Below, piece after piece: positions 36,340-45,060 of a stretch of DNA of 64,000 bases. Source of the DNA: Actinacidiphila oryziradicis (lineage in GTDB: Bacteria > Actinomycetota > Actinomycetes > Streptomycetales > Streptomycetaceae); assembly GCF_005047355.1 (NCBI RefSeq), contig NZ_SUMC01000003.1:248001-312000 (forward strand). Reading direction: 5' to 3'. Below the pieces are notes generated by a model. It saw nothing but the letters and a program-made list of their open reading frames with translations, was not told the DNA's origin and searched no databases. The position numbers and the translations under genes are program-made. How positions within the stretch are numbered: position 1 is the stretch's first letter; each line of letters opens with the position of its first letter.

Positions 36340-37355
36340 CGCGGCGCTCCTTGGGCGTGGGCGACGGAGCCGACGGGGCCAGTGAGATCGGTCAGCAGTC
36401 GTACGGTCAGATTCCGCGCCAGTGTGACCTTGTAGCCGTTGTCGCGCAGCGGCCGGGCGGCGGCGAGCTCCGTGTCGGCCGCCAGCGCGAAGTTCTCCTC
36501 CGTCGCGGGGGCGCCGAGCAGGAACTCCTCGGCGGCGCGGGCCCGCCACGGCTTGGCGGCCAGCGAGCCGTAGGCGATCCGTACGTCCCGTACGACACCG
36601 CCGCGGACCTCGATCGCGACGGCGGCCGAGGTCAGCGCGAAGGCGTACGAGCTGCGGTCGCGGACCTTGCGGTAGACGGAACGGGCGGCGATGGGCAGGG
36701 CGGGCAGCTCGACCGCGGTGATGAGCTCGCCGTGCTTCAGGACCGTGTCGCGCTGCGGCTCGTTGCCCGGCAGCCGGTGGAATCCGGTGAGCGGGACCTT
36801 ACGTTCTCCGGCCGGGCCCAGCAGGTGCACCTCGGCGTCGAAGGCGGCCAACGCGACCACCATGTCGCCCGGTTGGGTGGCGACGCAGTGCCGGGAGGTG
36901 CCGAGGACCGCGAGGTCGCGGTGGATCCCCTCGATGGCGGGGCAGCCGGACCCGGGCCGGCGTTTGTTGCACGGCTTGCTGGTGTCCTGGAAGTACAGGC
37001 ACCGGGTGCGCTGCAACAGATTGCCGCCCACCGTGGCGGCATTGCGGAGCTGTCCGGAGGCCCCGGCGAGCACCGCTTGCGACAGTGCCGGGTAGCGCTC
37101 GCGGACCAGGGGGTGGGCGGCGAGGTCGCTGTTGCTCACGAAGGCGCCGATGCGCAGGCCGCCACGACCGGTCTCCTCGATCCCGCCGAAGGACACCCCG
37201 GAGATGTCGACCAGGACGTCGGGGGTCTCGACCCCCAGCTTCATCAGGTCGACCAGATTGGTGCCCCCGGCGAGATAGCGGGCCTGCGGGGACGCGGACA
37301 CGGCGGCGACGGCGGCTTGCGGGTCGGTGACCCGCTCGTACCGGAAGGGCTTCAT
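36336..37355 (-). CDS. FAD-binding subunit of molybdenum oxidoreductase (PaoB/YagS-like)
   Basis: 339 aa from ATG 37355, with GGGAGGTGG upstream and an ATGA overlap with the 2Fe-2S gene. FAD motifs are YLAGGTNLVDLMKLG (residues about 26-40) and NAATVGGNLLQRTRC. The insert CLYFQDTSKPCNKRRPGSGC contains three closely spaced cysteines, matching the extra [4Fe-4S] loop of PaoB-type subunits and absent from simple xanthine dehydrogenase B subunits. It passes electrons from the molybdenum subunit via FAD. Confidence 0.9.
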   Translation of the reverse strand: MKPFRYERVTDPQAAVAAVSASPQARYLAGGTNLVDLMKLGVETPDVLVDISGVSFGGIEETGRGGLRIGAFVSNSDLAAHPLVRERYPALSQAVLAGASGQLRNAATVGGNLLQRTRCLYFQDTSKPCNKRRPGSGCPAIEGIHRDLAVLGTSRHCVATQPGDMVVALAAFDAEVHLLGPAGERKVPLTGFHRLPGNEPQRDTVLKHGELITAVELPALPIAARSVYRKVRDRSSYAFALTSAAVAIEVRGGVVRDVRIAYGSLAAKPWRARAAEEFLLGAPATEENFALAADTELAAARPLRDNGYKVTLARNLTVRLLTDLTGPVGSVAHAQGAPR

Positions 37356-37867
37356 CCCGCCACCTCCCGCACTGCCCCCACGATGTTGGGGTACGCCGCG
37401 CAGCGGCACAGATTACCGCTCATCCGCTCCCGTACCTCGGCGTCGGACAGCGACGGGGCCTCGCCGGGCGGGGTGGCGTGGCTGGGCCAGCCGTCGGCGG
37501 CCTCGGCCAGTGCGCCGATGGCCGAGCAGAGCTGGCCCGAGGTGCAGAAGCCGCACTGGAAGGCGTCGTGGTCGATGAACGCCTGCTGGAGCGGATGCAG
37601 CTCGTCCCCGTCGGCCAGGCCCTCGACGGTGGTGACCTCCGCGCCGCCCAGGGTGACGGCCAGCAGCAGGCAGGCGTTCATCCGGCGGCCGTCGACCAGG
37701 ACCGTGCAGGCGCCGCACTGGCCGTGATCGCAGCCCTTCTTGGGGCCGGTCAGGCCAAGGCGCTCACGCAGGGCGTCCAGCAGGGTCGTGCGGTTGTCGA
37801 GCAGCAGGGTGCCTGGCACTCCGTTGATACGCAGGGCCACCGCTGTCGCGGGGATGTCCGGATCCAC
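37352..37867 (-). CDS. 2Fe-2S subunit of molybdenum oxidoreductase (PaoA/YagT-like)
   Basis: 171 aa from GTG 37867, with GAGAGGAAG 8 bp upstream; the longer frame to 38002 lacks conserved sequence. The plant-type [2Fe-2S] ligands are in GCDHGQCGACTVLVDG plus a Cys in NACLLL. The second cluster uses CGFCTSGQ and GNLCRCAAYPNI. PaoA of E. coli has a Tat signal, whereas neither start here gives a twin-arginine motif, so this complex is probably cytosolic. It is the first gene of the operon. Confidence 0.92.
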   Translation of the reverse strand: MDPDIPATAVALRINGVPGTLLLDNRTTLLDALRERLGLTGPKKGCDHGQCGACTVLVDGRRMNACLLLAVTLGGAEVTTVEGLADGDELHPLQQAFIDHDAFQCGFCTSGQLCSAIGALAEAADGWPSHATPPGEAPSLSDAEVRERMSGNLCRCAAYPNIVGAVREVAG

Positions 37868-38083
37868 AGCGTCACTTCCTCTCGGCGGGCCTGCCGGTCG
37901 GTCGGTCGCCTGTCGGGCGGTTCCCCCTCCTGAACACGGTAACGAGATGTGGCGGAACCGGCCCGCCGAAATCCCGCTTCTGCCCGCTGGGGCCGATTTC
38001 ATTGCACGTTAGGCAAGCGGCAAACAGGGAAGACGGACGAGAGGTCGGAACATGCCGACGGACACAGCAGAGGAGAGACCACG

Positions 38084-38542
38084 ATGAGCACCGTGCGGGA
38101 ATCCATCAACGTCGACGTCCCGGTCACCACGGCCTACAACCAGTGGACTCAGTTCGAGGAATTCCCGACGTTCATGGAAGGCGTCGAAGAGATCACCCAG
38201 GTCGACGACAAGCGCAGCCACTGGAAGACGCGTATCGCGGGCGTCAAGCGCGAGTTCGACACCGAGATCATCGACCAGTTCCCCGATGACCGCATCGTCT
38301 GGCGCACCACCGACGGCGAGACCAGCCAGCGTGGCGTCGTCACCTTCCAGCCCCTCGACGAGGCGCACACCCGCGTCAACCTCGCGGTCGAGTTCGAGCC
38401 CGAAGGTATGGCGGAGAAGGCTGCGGACGCCCTCAACATTGTCGACCGGCGGGTCAAGGGCGACCTGCGCCGCTTCAAGAACTACATCGAGGAGCGCGGC
38501 GGTGAGACGGGCGCCTGGCGAGGCCGGATCAGCCCCAGCTGA
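38084..38542 (+). CDS. SRPBCC (polyketide cyclase/START-like) protein
   Basis: 152 aa from ATG 38084, with AGGAGAG at 38071. Residues 1-140 form one START-like domain of the cyclase/dehydrase family: INVDVPVTTAYNQWTQFEEFPTFMEGVEEI, then TTDGETSQRGVVTFQPLDE. Such proteins bind hydrophobic ligands in a cavity. This subgroup (about 150 aa, WTQFEEFP motif) is common and uncharacterised in actinomycetes, often linked to membrane or stress functions. The gene is monocistronic between the divergent oxidoreductase operon and convergent hypE. Confidence 0.85.
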   Translation: MSTVRESINVDVPVTTAYNQWTQFEEFPTFMEGVEEITQVDDKRSHWKTRIAGVKREFDTEIIDQFPDDRIVWRTTDGETSQRGVVTFQPLDEAHTRVNLAVEFEPEGMAEKAADALNIVDRRVKGDLRRFKNYIEERGGETGAWRGRISPS

Positions 38543-38564
38543 GGCTGCGGCGGAGCGCGCTTCC

Positions 38565-38607
38565 GACGGCCGGCGCAATCCTCGAGAAGAGGATTGCGCC
38601 GGCCGTC
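38565..38607. terminator. Bidirectional terminator with perfect 19-bp stem
   Basis: Arms at 38565-38583 and 38589-38607 are perfectly complementary, with a 5-nt loop GAGAA. It lies 22 bp after the SRPBCC stop and 71 bp after the hypE stop of the convergent operon, so it can serve both. Confidence 0.85.
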
Positions 38608-38678
38608 GTGGAAAGTCGTGGAAATCCGGGGAAACAGATATCCGGCCGGCTGTTAATCATTTCAGCGAAATCCCCGCA

Positions 38679-39791
38679 TCAGCAAATGCGGGGCAGCTGC
38701 TCGCCGAGGGGCAGATCCACGACCCGGGTGCCGCCGAACCGGGTCCTGGCGACGACCATGCCGGGGTGTTCGGTGACGCACTCGCCGATGACCGCCGCCT
38801 GGGCACCGAGGGGGTGGGCGCGCATGGCGGCGAGGACGGCGTCGGCGTGGGAGCGGGGTACGAAGGCGAGGAGTCTGCCCTCGTTGGCGACGTAGAGGGG
38901 ATCGAGGCCGAGGAAGCCGCAGGCGCCGGCGACGGGTTCGGGAACGGGAACGGCGTGCTCGTGCAGGAGGACGCCGGTGCCGGAAGCGGCGGCGATCTCG
39001 TTGAGGGCGGTGGCGACGCCGCCCCGGGTGGGGTCGCGGAGGGTGTGCAGGTCGGGCGTGACATCGAGCATGGCGTCGACGAGGCCGCCCAGCGGAGCGG
39101 TGTCGCTGGTCACCTCGACGCCGAATTCCAGGCCTTCGCGGACGCTCATGATGGCTACGCCGTGCATGCCGATGGGGCCGCTGACGATGACGAGGTCGCC
39201 CGGGGTGGCCCGCTGGGGGCGGATGTCGACGCCGTGGGGGATCAGGCCGATGCCGGAGGTGTTGATGAAGACACCGTCGCCGTGACCGGCGTCGACCACC
39301 TTGGTGTCGCCGGTGGCGATGGACACTCCGGCGGCCACTGCCGCGGCCCCTACCGCCTGCGCGATCCGGCCCACGACGGAGAGATCTGTGCCCTCCTCCA
39401 GGATGAAGGCGCAGGAGAGGTAGGCGGCACGGGCACCACTCATCGCCAGGTCGTTGACGGTGCCGTTGACCGCCAGGTCGCCGATGCTGCCGCCGGGGAA
39501 GAACAGCGGGCGGACGACGTAGGAGTCGGTGGAGAAGGCCAGGCGCGTACCGGCGAGGGTGAGAGCCGTGGAGTCGGCGAGGCCGGCGAGGAGGTCGTTG
39601 CCGTAGGCGGGAGCGAAGAGGTGCTCGACCAGCTCGGCGGAGAGAGCGCCGCCGCCGCCGTGGCCCATGACGACGACGGGCTGGTCGCGCAGGGGGAGCG
39701 GGCAGGACCAGCCGGACAGGTCCGGTGCGGTCACCGGGCCGGGGACGGTCACCGGGCCGGGCGTGGTCGCGAAGGTGGTGGGATCAGCCAA
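38679..39791 (-). CDS. hypE: Hydrogenase maturation protein HypE
   Basis: 370 aa from TTG 39791, with GGAGG 9 bp upstream; CTG 39794 is the only close alternative. It overlaps hypD by 8 bp. HypE dehydrates a thiocarbamoylated C-terminal Cys to thiocyanate, the CN source for the NiFe site. [16 protein letters not shown] begins the PurM-like fold, [31 protein letters not shown] is the ATP/active-site region (residues about 85-115), and the chain ends PRIC with the reactive terminal Cys intact. The N-terminal 25 residues are low-complexity. It is the last gene of the hyp operon. Confidence 0.94.
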   Translation of the reverse strand: MADPTTFATTPGPVTVPGPVTAPDLSGWSCPLPLRDQPVVVMGHGGGGALSAELVEHLFAPAYGNDLLAGLADSTALTLAGTRLAFSTDSYVVRPLFFPGGSIGDLAVNGTVNDLAMSGARAAYLSCAFILEEGTDLSVVGRIAQAVGAAAVAAGVSIATGDTKVVDAGHGDGVFINTSGIGLIPHGVDIRPQRATPGDLVIVSGPIGMHGVAIMSVREGLEFGVEVTSDTAPLGGLVDAMLDVTPDLHTLRDPTRGGVATALNEIAAASGTGVLLHEHAVPVPEPVAGACGFLGLDPLYVANEGRLLAFVPRSHADAVLAAMRAHPLGAQAAVIGECVTEHPGMVVARTRFGGTRVVDLPLGEQLPRIC

Positions 39792-40914
39792 CAGGGGTCG
39801 CCTCCTTGGGCGGTGCCGGCGGTGCGGTGTCCAGGCGGCGGTAGAGGTAGTAGGCGGCGCAGGCACCTTCGCTGGAGACCATGGTGGCGCCGAGCGGGTT
39901 GCGCGGGGTGCAGATGGTGCCGAAGGCGGCGCATTCGTTGGGCTTGATGAGCCCTTGGAGGACATCGCCGCTGCGGCAGTCGCCGGATTCCTGTGTGCGC
40001 ACGCCGGTGACCCGGAAGCGGTGCTCGGCGTCGTAGGCACGGAAGGCGGGGGACAGCCGCCAGCCGCTCCCGGGAATCGTGCCGATACCCCGCCAGGCAC
40101 GGTCGGTGACCTCGAAGACCTCGGCGAGCATGCTGATCGCCGCCGGGTTTCCCTGCTCCTGGACCGCGCGCGGGTAGGCGTTGTCGACCCGGTGCTCGCC
40201 GCGTTCGAGCTGGTGGACGGCGCGCCGGACCCCTTCGAGGATGTCCAGCGGCTCGAAGCCGGTGACGACGACGGGCACCTTGTACCGCTCGGCGAGCTCC
40301 GGGTATTCGCCGGTGCCCATCACGCTGCAGACATGGCCGGCGGCCAGGAACGCCTGCACGCGGCAGTCCGGCGACTGCATGATCGCCTCGATCGCGGGAG
40401 GCACCCGTACATGCGACACCAGCATGCTGAAATTGCCGATGCCAAGGCTCCGGGCCTGGTGCACGGCCATCGCGTTCGCCGGTGCGGTGGTCTCGAAGCC
40501 GATGCCGAAGAAGACGACCTCGCGTCCGGGGTTCTGGCGTGCGATCTCCAGCGCGTCCAGGGGCGAGTACACCACCCGTACGTCCCCGCCGGCGCTCTTG
40601 ACCCGGAACAGGTCCCGGTCGGTGCCGGGCACGCGGAGCATGTCGCCGAAGGAGCAGAAGATGACGTCGGGCAGTGAGGCGATGGCCAGCGCCTTGTCGA
40701 TCATCTCCAGCGGAGTGACGCACACCGGACAGCCGGGGCCGTGGATGAGCTCGATGCTGTCCGGCAGGAGCTGGTCGATGCCGTGCCGGATGATCGAGTG
40801 GGTCTGGCCGCCGCAGACTTCCATCATGGCCCAGGGGCGGGTGGTGGTGGCGTGGATGTCGTCCAGCAGGCGCCGGGCGAGATCCGGGTCGTTGAACTCG
40901 TCGATGTACTTCAT
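39784..40914 (-). CDS. hypD: Hydrogenase maturation factor HypD
   Basis: 376 aa. It is the FeS scaffold on which, with HypC, the Fe(CN)2CO unit is assembled. [59 protein letters not shown] and [20 protein letters not shown] contain all the conserved cysteines. Its ATG overlaps the hypC stop as ATGA. Length is normal. Confidence 0.96.
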   Translation of the reverse strand: MKYIDEFNDPDLARRLLDDIHATTTRPWAMMEVCGGQTHSIIRHGIDQLLPDSIELIHGPGCPVCVTPLEMIDKALAIASLPDVIFCSFGDMLRVPGTDRDLFRVKSAGGDVRVVYSPLDALEIARQNPGREVVFFGIGFETTAPANAMAVHQARSLGIGNFSMLVSHVRVPPAIEAIMQSPDCRVQAFLAAGHVCSVMGTGEYPELAERYKVPVVVTGFEPLDILEGVRRAVHQLERGEHRVDNAYPRAVQEQGNPAAISMLAEVFEVTDRAWRGIGTIPGSGWRLSPAFRAYDAEHRFRVTGVRTQESGDCRSGDVLQGLIKPNECAAFGTICTPRNPLGATMVSSEGACAAYYLYRRLDTAPPAPPKEATPVG

Positions 40915-41222
40915 GGCAGATCTTTAATCCTTTCCGGCGGAACGGGAGCCCCGGCTTCCGCCGCCGCCCGTCCCCATGCGTCACCGAACTCCTCCTCCAG
41001 CGCGCCGATCTGGGCGAAGAGTTCGAGGGTGGCCAGCGCGGACGCCTCGTCCAGCCGTTGCAGGGCGAATCCGACGTGGACGATGGCGTAGTCGCCCACC
41101 TCGATCTCCGGCAGATAGGACAGGCACACGTCCTTCACCGCCCCGCCGAAGTCGACTCGCGCCATGCGGATCCCGTTCCGTTCTTCGATACCGATCACCT
41201 TGCCGGGCACGGCCAGGCACAT
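40911..41222 (-). CDS. hypC: Hydrogenase assembly chaperone HypC
   Basis: 103 aa. It begins [14 protein letters not shown], with the essential Cys2 that carries the iron ligand set. The OB-like core ([32 protein letters not shown]; landmark residues 24-55) is complete. The C-terminal Glu/Ala-rich extension is longer than in E. coli HypC. The start lies inside the last 28 bp of hypF, and the stop overlaps hypD. Confidence 0.95.
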   Translation of the reverse strand: MCLAVPGKVIGIEERNGIRMARVDFGGAVKDVCLSYLPEIEVGDYAIVHVGFALQRLDEASALATLELFAQIGALEEEFGDAWGRAAAEAGAPVPPERIKDLP

Positions 41223-43798
41223 GGGGACTCCATTCCTTCACTGGTTGGTGTGCTGGTCGGTGCGCGATGCGCCGCTACGACGATCTGCCCGAGGGCCAGG
41301 CCTCCGTCGCCGCACGGGACGTTCCGGTGGCGCAGTACGGTGAAGCTGGCCGCCAGCAGCCGCTGGGTGCAGGCCTCTTCGAGCAGGACGTTCCCGAACA
41401 CCCCGCCCGACAGCGCCACCGAGCCGATCCCGGTCCTCCGGGCGGCGCTGCGGCACACCGCGAGCGCGGCGTCGGCGACCGCGTGGTGGAAGCGCGCCGC
41501 GATCACCGCCGTGGGCGCAGCGGCCCTGAGGTCGGCGACGACGGCCTCCAGGACAGGGGCGGGGTCGAGCAGCTCGCAGCTGGAGCCCTGGGGCGCGGGC
41601 GTGAGACGGAAGGCGTAGGCCGGTCCGCAGCCAGTCATGGCGGGGGCGGCGGCGGCTTCCAGCTCGATCGCCGCCTGGGCCTCGTAGCTGATCCGGTGAC
41701 AGATTCCGGCCAGCGACGAGACCGCGTCGAAGAGCCGCCCCATGCTGGAAGTGGGCACGCAGGCCAGTCCGCGTTCGAGCTGCCGCTCCACCAGGCGCCG
41801 TTCGCCGTCCGGGCAGGTGGCGACGGGCGGCAGGCCCGGGTCCCGGTCGATGCCGGCGGCCCGCAGATGCGACAGCGCCATGCGGTACGGGTTGCGGACG
41901 GCGGCATCGCCGCCGGGCAGCGGGACGTAGGCCAGATGGGCCAGCCGACGATAGCCGCTGTAGTCGGCGAGCAGCACCTCGCCGCCCCACACCGCGCCGT
42001 CGTCCCCGTAGCCGGTGCCGTCGAAGGCGAGGCCGATGACGGGTTCGGTGCCGTCCAGGCCGTTGTCCGCCATCGCGGACGCGATATGGGCGTGGTGGTG
42101 CTGCACCATGTGCACCGGCCGCCCCTCGGCGTGCCGGTGCGCCCACCGTGTCGACCGGTACGCCGGATGCCGGTCGGCGGCCAGCACGCCGGGGCGCACC
42201 GAGGTGAGGGACGCGAGATGCCGCGCCGCTGTTCCGGCGGCTTCCAGCGTCGCCACGCTGTCCATGTCACCGATGTGCGCGGACAGCCATGCGGTACGCC
42301 CTTCGGCGACGCAGATGGTGTTCTTGAGGTCCCCGCCGACCGCCAGGGACGGGGGCGCGGTGACCGGAAGGCTCAGCGGCAGCGGCAGCGGCAGCGGCGC
42401 GTAGCCGCGTGACCGGCGCAGCGGCACGCTGGTGCCGTCGGCCCGTACCCGTACGACGGAGTCGTCGCACGGCACCTGGATCGGGCGGTCGTGCCAGAGC
42501 CAGGCGTCGGCCAGGCCGGGCAGGACGGCGTGCGCCCGTTCGTCGTCGGTGAGGATGGGTTCCCCGGACACATTGGCGCTGGTCATGACGAGGACGCGGG
42601 GGCCGGGGGGATCCCCGGGGAGCCCGAACAGCAGCTGATGCAGGGGTGCGTACGGCAGCATGACGCCGATGTCCGGGCTGCCGGGGCAGACACCGTCCGC
42701 GAGCAGGGCGGGCGGCGGGTGCGCTTGCGGCTGTGCTGTTTTGGGTTGCGCAGTTTTCGGCTGTGCTGTTTTCGGCTGTGCCGCGCGGCGCAGGAGCACG
42801 ATGGGGCGGCACGGGCCGGTGAGCAGCTCCGCCTCCGCCGGGCTCACGGGGGCCAGCTGTTCCGCCGTGCCGAGGTCGGCCGCCATCACCGCGAAGGGCC
42901 TGCGGCCGCGCTGCTTGCGTTCCCGGAGGGCGGCGACGGCTCGGGCATTGGCCGCGTCGCACGCCAGGTGGTAGCCGCCGATGCCCTTGACCGCCAGGAT
43001 CGCGCCCGCTGTCAGCAGGCGGCGCGCTTCGGCGATCGCTGCGGCGCCGGTCGTGCCGGTCGCGCCGATCGTGCCGGTTGCGCCGATCGTGGCGGTTGTG
43101 CTGGTCGTGCTGGTCGCGTCGGTCGCGTCGGTCGCGTCGGTCGCGTCGGACGTGGCGGTCGCGTCTGCCGTGCTGGTCGTGCCGGTTGTGCCTGCCGTGC
43201 CTGCCGTGGCTGCCGTGTCGGTCGCGTCTGCCGTGCCGGTTGGTTTCGGGGGGCCGGACAGGTACAGGGTGGGGCCGCAGTCGTGGCAGGCCAGGGGCTG
43301 CGCGTGGAAGCGCCGGTCGGCTGGGTCGGCGTACTCCCGGGCGCAGGCGGCGCACAGCGGAAAGCCCGCCATGGTGGTGGTCGCCCGGTCGTACGGCAGA
43401 GCCGTGACGATGGTGAAGCGGGGCCCGCAGTGCGAGCAGGTGATGAACGGGTGCCGGTAGCGGCGGTCCGCCGGATCGGCCAGTTCGGCCGAACACGCGG
43501 CGCACATGGCGGTGTCCGGGGGCAGCAGGGTGCGTCCGCCGGGTCCGCCGCCGTTCTCGGAGGGCCGGATCGCGAAGCCGGCCGTACCGAGGGCGGGCAC
43601 CTCCTCGTACGTCACCGAGGCGACCGCCGCCGGCGGAGGAGCGTGCGTGGCCACGCGGGCGCAGAAGGCCTCCACACTGTCCCGGGCGCCCTCGATCTCC
43701 GCGACGACGCCTCCGGCGCAGTTGGTCACATGCCCCGACAGACACAGCTCGCCGGCCAGGGCATGCACAAATGGCCGGAAGCCCACGCCCTGGACCAC
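41195..43798 (-). CDS. hypF: Carbamoyltransferase HypF (5' end probably frameshifted)
   Basis: About 867 codons from the first usable in-frame codon (GTG 43798). That start cuts off the acylphosphatase domain's first strand: upstream codons read RRRITVAG, in frame as far as a stop at 43895, with no ATG, GTG or TTG. GTG 43892 would be a natural start but is one base out of phase, separated by a C9 run. Domains: acylphosphatase (GVVQGVGFRPF), two CxxC zinc fingers (CAACSAEL... and CAACAREY...), a 70-residue Ala/Thr/Asp linker, a YrdC-like domain with an AQPKT repeat, and a Kae1-like domain (HHHAHIASAMADNG, VALSGGVFGN). It makes the thiocarbamate on HypE from carbamoyl phosphate. Confidence 0.9.
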   Translation of the reverse strand: MVQGVGFRPFVHALAGELCLSGHVTNCAGGVVAEIEGARDSVEAFCARVATHAPPPAAVASVTYEEVPALGTAGFAIRPSENGGGPGGRTLLPPDTAMCAACSAELADPADRRYRHPFITCSHCGPRFTIVTALPYDRATTTMAGFPLCAACAREYADPADRRFHAQPLACHDCGPTLYLSGPPKPTGTADATDTAATAGTAGTTGTTSTADATATSDATDATDATDATSTTSTTATIGATGTIGATGTTGAAAIAEARRLLTAGAILAVKGIGGYHLACDAANARAVAALRERKQRGRRPFAVMAADLGTAEQLAPVSPAEAELLTGPCRPIVLLRRAAQPKTAQPKTAQPKTAQPQAHPPPALLADGVCPGSPDIGVMLPYAPLHQLLFGLPGDPPGPRVLVMTSANVSGEPILTDDERAHAVLPGLADAWLWHDRPIQVPCDDSVVRVRADGTSVPLRRSRGYAPLPLPLPLSLPVTAPPSLAVGGDLKNTICVAEGRTAWLSAHIGDMDSVATLEAAGTAARHLASLTSVRPGVLAADRHPAYRSTRWAHRHAEGRPVHMVQHHHAHIASAMADNGLDGTEPVIGLAFDGTGYGDDGAVWGGEVLLADYSGYRRLAHLAYVPLPGGDAAVRNPYRMALSHLRAAGIDRDPGLPPVATCPDGERRLVERQLERGLACVPTSSMGRLFDAVSSLAGICHRISYEAQAAIELEAAAAPAMTGCGPAYAFRLTPAPQGSSCELLDPAPVLEAVVADLRAAAPTAVIAARFHHAVADAALAVCRSAARRTGIGSVALSGGVFGNVLLEEACTQRLLAASFTVLRHRNVPCGDGGLALGQIVVAAHRAPTSTPTSEGMESPCAWPCPAR
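42729..42788. repeat. 15-bp tandem repeat inside hypF
   Basis: Units GGCTGTGCTGTTTTG, GGTTGCGCAGTTTTC and GGCTGTGCTGTTTTC follow each other, with a fourth degenerate unit. They encode the repeated peptide AQPKT in the YrdC-like domain. The left breakpoint of the downstream duplicate falls within this array (42756). Confidence 0.8.
43036..43237. repeat. Degenerate tandem repeats encoding a low-complexity linker in hypF
   Basis: A 9-bp unit GTCGGTCGC is repeated about four times near 43112-43149, flanked by related degenerate units. It encodes a roughly 70-residue stretch of Ala, Thr, Asp, Ser and Gly between the second zinc finger and the YrdC-like domain. The same array is present in the second copy near 55190-55391. 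Confidence 0.75.
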
Positions 43799-43838
43799 TC
43801 CGGCGACCGTGATCCGGCGCCGCGCAACGTCCCCCTCC

Positions 43839-43847
43839 GGGGGGGGG
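43839..43847. repeat. Nine-base homopolymer (C9 on the coding strand) at the hypF 5' end
   Basis: G9 on the plus strand. Reading from GTG 43892 into C9 leads out of the HypF frame; a run of eight would restore a continuous product MPTTANPAAGAAAPCPPPEG followed by DVARRRITVAG. The identical run occurs at 55993-56001 in the duplicate. Confidence 0.75.
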
Positions 43848-43894
43848 ACAGGGTGCCGCCGCCCCAGCTGCGGGGTTTGCTGTGGTTGGCACGC

Positions 43895-44662
43895 CTACCG
43901 GACCGTGAGGTGGTCCTGCTGATGCACGTGCGTGTGCGCCGGTCCGTGCTCATGCGCGTGATCGCGCAGATGCTGTCCGGCGAGCAGCGGCTGATGCGGC
44001 GGCGCTCCGTCGCACATGGCCAGGACGTGGTCCACGACCGCCGCGACGCCGCGCCCGGTGGGCGCGCAGGTGCGCAGGACGGGGACACCCGGGTTGACGC
44101 GTTCGACGTTCGCGGTGAACTCGTCCTCGTCGAAACCGGCCGCTTCGGTGAGATCCATCTTGGTGAGGACCACCAGATTCGCCAGGCCGAACGCCGTCGG
44201 GTACTTCAGCGGCTTGTCCTCGCCCTCCGTCACCGACATGAGCGTCACCCGCAGGGTCTCGCCCAGATCGTACGAGGCCGGGCAGACGAGGTTCCCGACG
44301 TTCTCGACGAACAGCGCCCGGGTGCCGCTGGGCAGCCAATCCTCCAGGTGGACCCGCATCTGATCGGCCTCCAGATGGCACAGCCCGCCGGTCAGCACCT
44401 GCTTGACCGGCGCCCCGGAGCGGGCCAGCCGCAGGGCGTCGTTCTCGGTGGCGAGGTCGGCGGTGAGGGCCGCCACGGGGAGGCCGCGTGACATGGCCTC
44501 GGCCAGGGTGCGTTCCAGCAGCGCGGTCTTCCCGCTTCCCGGGCTGGACAGGAGGTTCACGACACGGGTGCCCCGCGCGGCCAGCTCTTCGCGCAGCGTG
44601 GCCGCCAGGCTGTCGTTCTTGGCCAGCACGGCCTGCCGTACGTCGACGACGCGGCACATCAT
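43895..44662 (-). CDS. hypB: Hydrogenase nickel incorporation GTPase HypB
   Basis: 255 aa. The ATG overlaps the hypA stop (ATGA). It is a SIMIBI GTPase that drives nickel transfer from HypA. The P-loop is LLSSPGSGKTALLE (residues 38-51), followed by ADLATENDALRL, GGLCHLEADQM (Cys-His metal site), FVENVGNLVCPASYDLG and VLTKMDLTEA. Unlike many HypB proteins, it lacks an N-terminal His-rich stretch and has a C-terminal tail with eight His in about 25 residues. An almost identical copy of its last 213 codons lies at 56.0-56.7 kb. Confidence 0.95.
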   Translation of the reverse strand: MMCRVVDVRQAVLAKNDSLAATLREELAARGTRVVNLLSSPGSGKTALLERTLAEAMSRGLPVAALTADLATENDALRLARSGAPVKQVLTGGLCHLEADQMRVHLEDWLPSGTRALFVENVGNLVCPASYDLGETLRVTLMSVTEGEDKPLKYPTAFGLANLVVLTKMDLTEAAGFDEDEFTANVERVNPGVPVLRTCAPTGRGVAAVVDHVLAMCDGAPPHQPLLAGQHLRDHAHEHGPAHTHVHQQDHLTVR

Positions 44663-45060
44663 CCGGTCAGCTCCTTTTCTGGGGGTCCGTCATGCGGCGC
44701 GGCCGCCTCGTCGGGGGAAGTCAGTTCCACTCCGGCCAGTTCCAGTTCCCGTCCGGACAGCAGCGCCGTAATGGGCCGGTCACAGTCGGGGCACCACAGC
44801 TGTGGCGGTGATCCCACGGCGAACTCCATGCCGCAGGGTGCGCACTCTGCCCTCGCCGGTACCAGCGAGACCTCCATGCGCGCTTCACACAGCAGGGTGC
44901 CTTCGCGGGCCACCTCGAAGGAGAAGGACAGCGCGTCCGGCACGACTCCGGCCAGTTCGCCGACGCGCAGGCGTACGGATTCGACGGCCGACGCGCCGTG
45001 CTCGCGCGCCACTTCTTCGGCGCGCTCGATGATCGCGATCGCGATGGACAGTTCGTGCAC
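44659..45060 (-). CDS. hypA: Hydrogenase nickel metallochaperone HypA
   Basis: 133 aa from GTG 45060, giving VHELSIAIAI with the essential His2 that binds nickel; the open frame extends to 45108, but that N terminus would bury the motif. The zinc site is CAPC and CPDC (spacing about 25 residues). A short acidic tail follows LAGVEL. It is the first gene of the hyp operon, and the approximately 300-bp region upstream is shared with the divergent marR remnant. Confidence 0.93.
   Translation of the reverse strand: MHELSIAIAIIERAEEVAREHGASAVESVRLRVGELAGVVPDALSFSFEVAREGTLLCEARMEVSLVPARAECAPCGMEFAVGSPPQLWCPDCDRPITALLSGRELELAGVELTSPDEAAAPHDGPPEKELTG

Larger units (their letters stand above)
42756..44534. 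repeat. Copy A of a 1,779-bp direct duplication (hypF 5' part to hypB)
   Basis: This segment recurs at 54910-56688 with a constant offset of 12,154 bp from end to end. By eye I see one difference, A at 42811 against C at 54965 (HypF Cys to Gly). Copy A lies within intact hypF and hypB. Confidence 0.9.

Noticed and set aside
34177..36435. 752-codon plus-strand open frame
   Set aside because: It is antisense to the molybdenum subunit gene, whose catalytic motifs are clear; composition is Gly/Asp/Val shadow type.
37868..38002. N-terminal extension of the 2Fe-2S subunit as a possible Tat signal
   Set aside because: No twin-arginine motif or hydrophobic core; GTG 37867 has a good ribosome-binding site.
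43036..43237. CRISPR-like repeat array
   Set aside because: Units are 9 bp, contiguous, in frame within hypF, with no spacers; they are simple tandem coding repeats.
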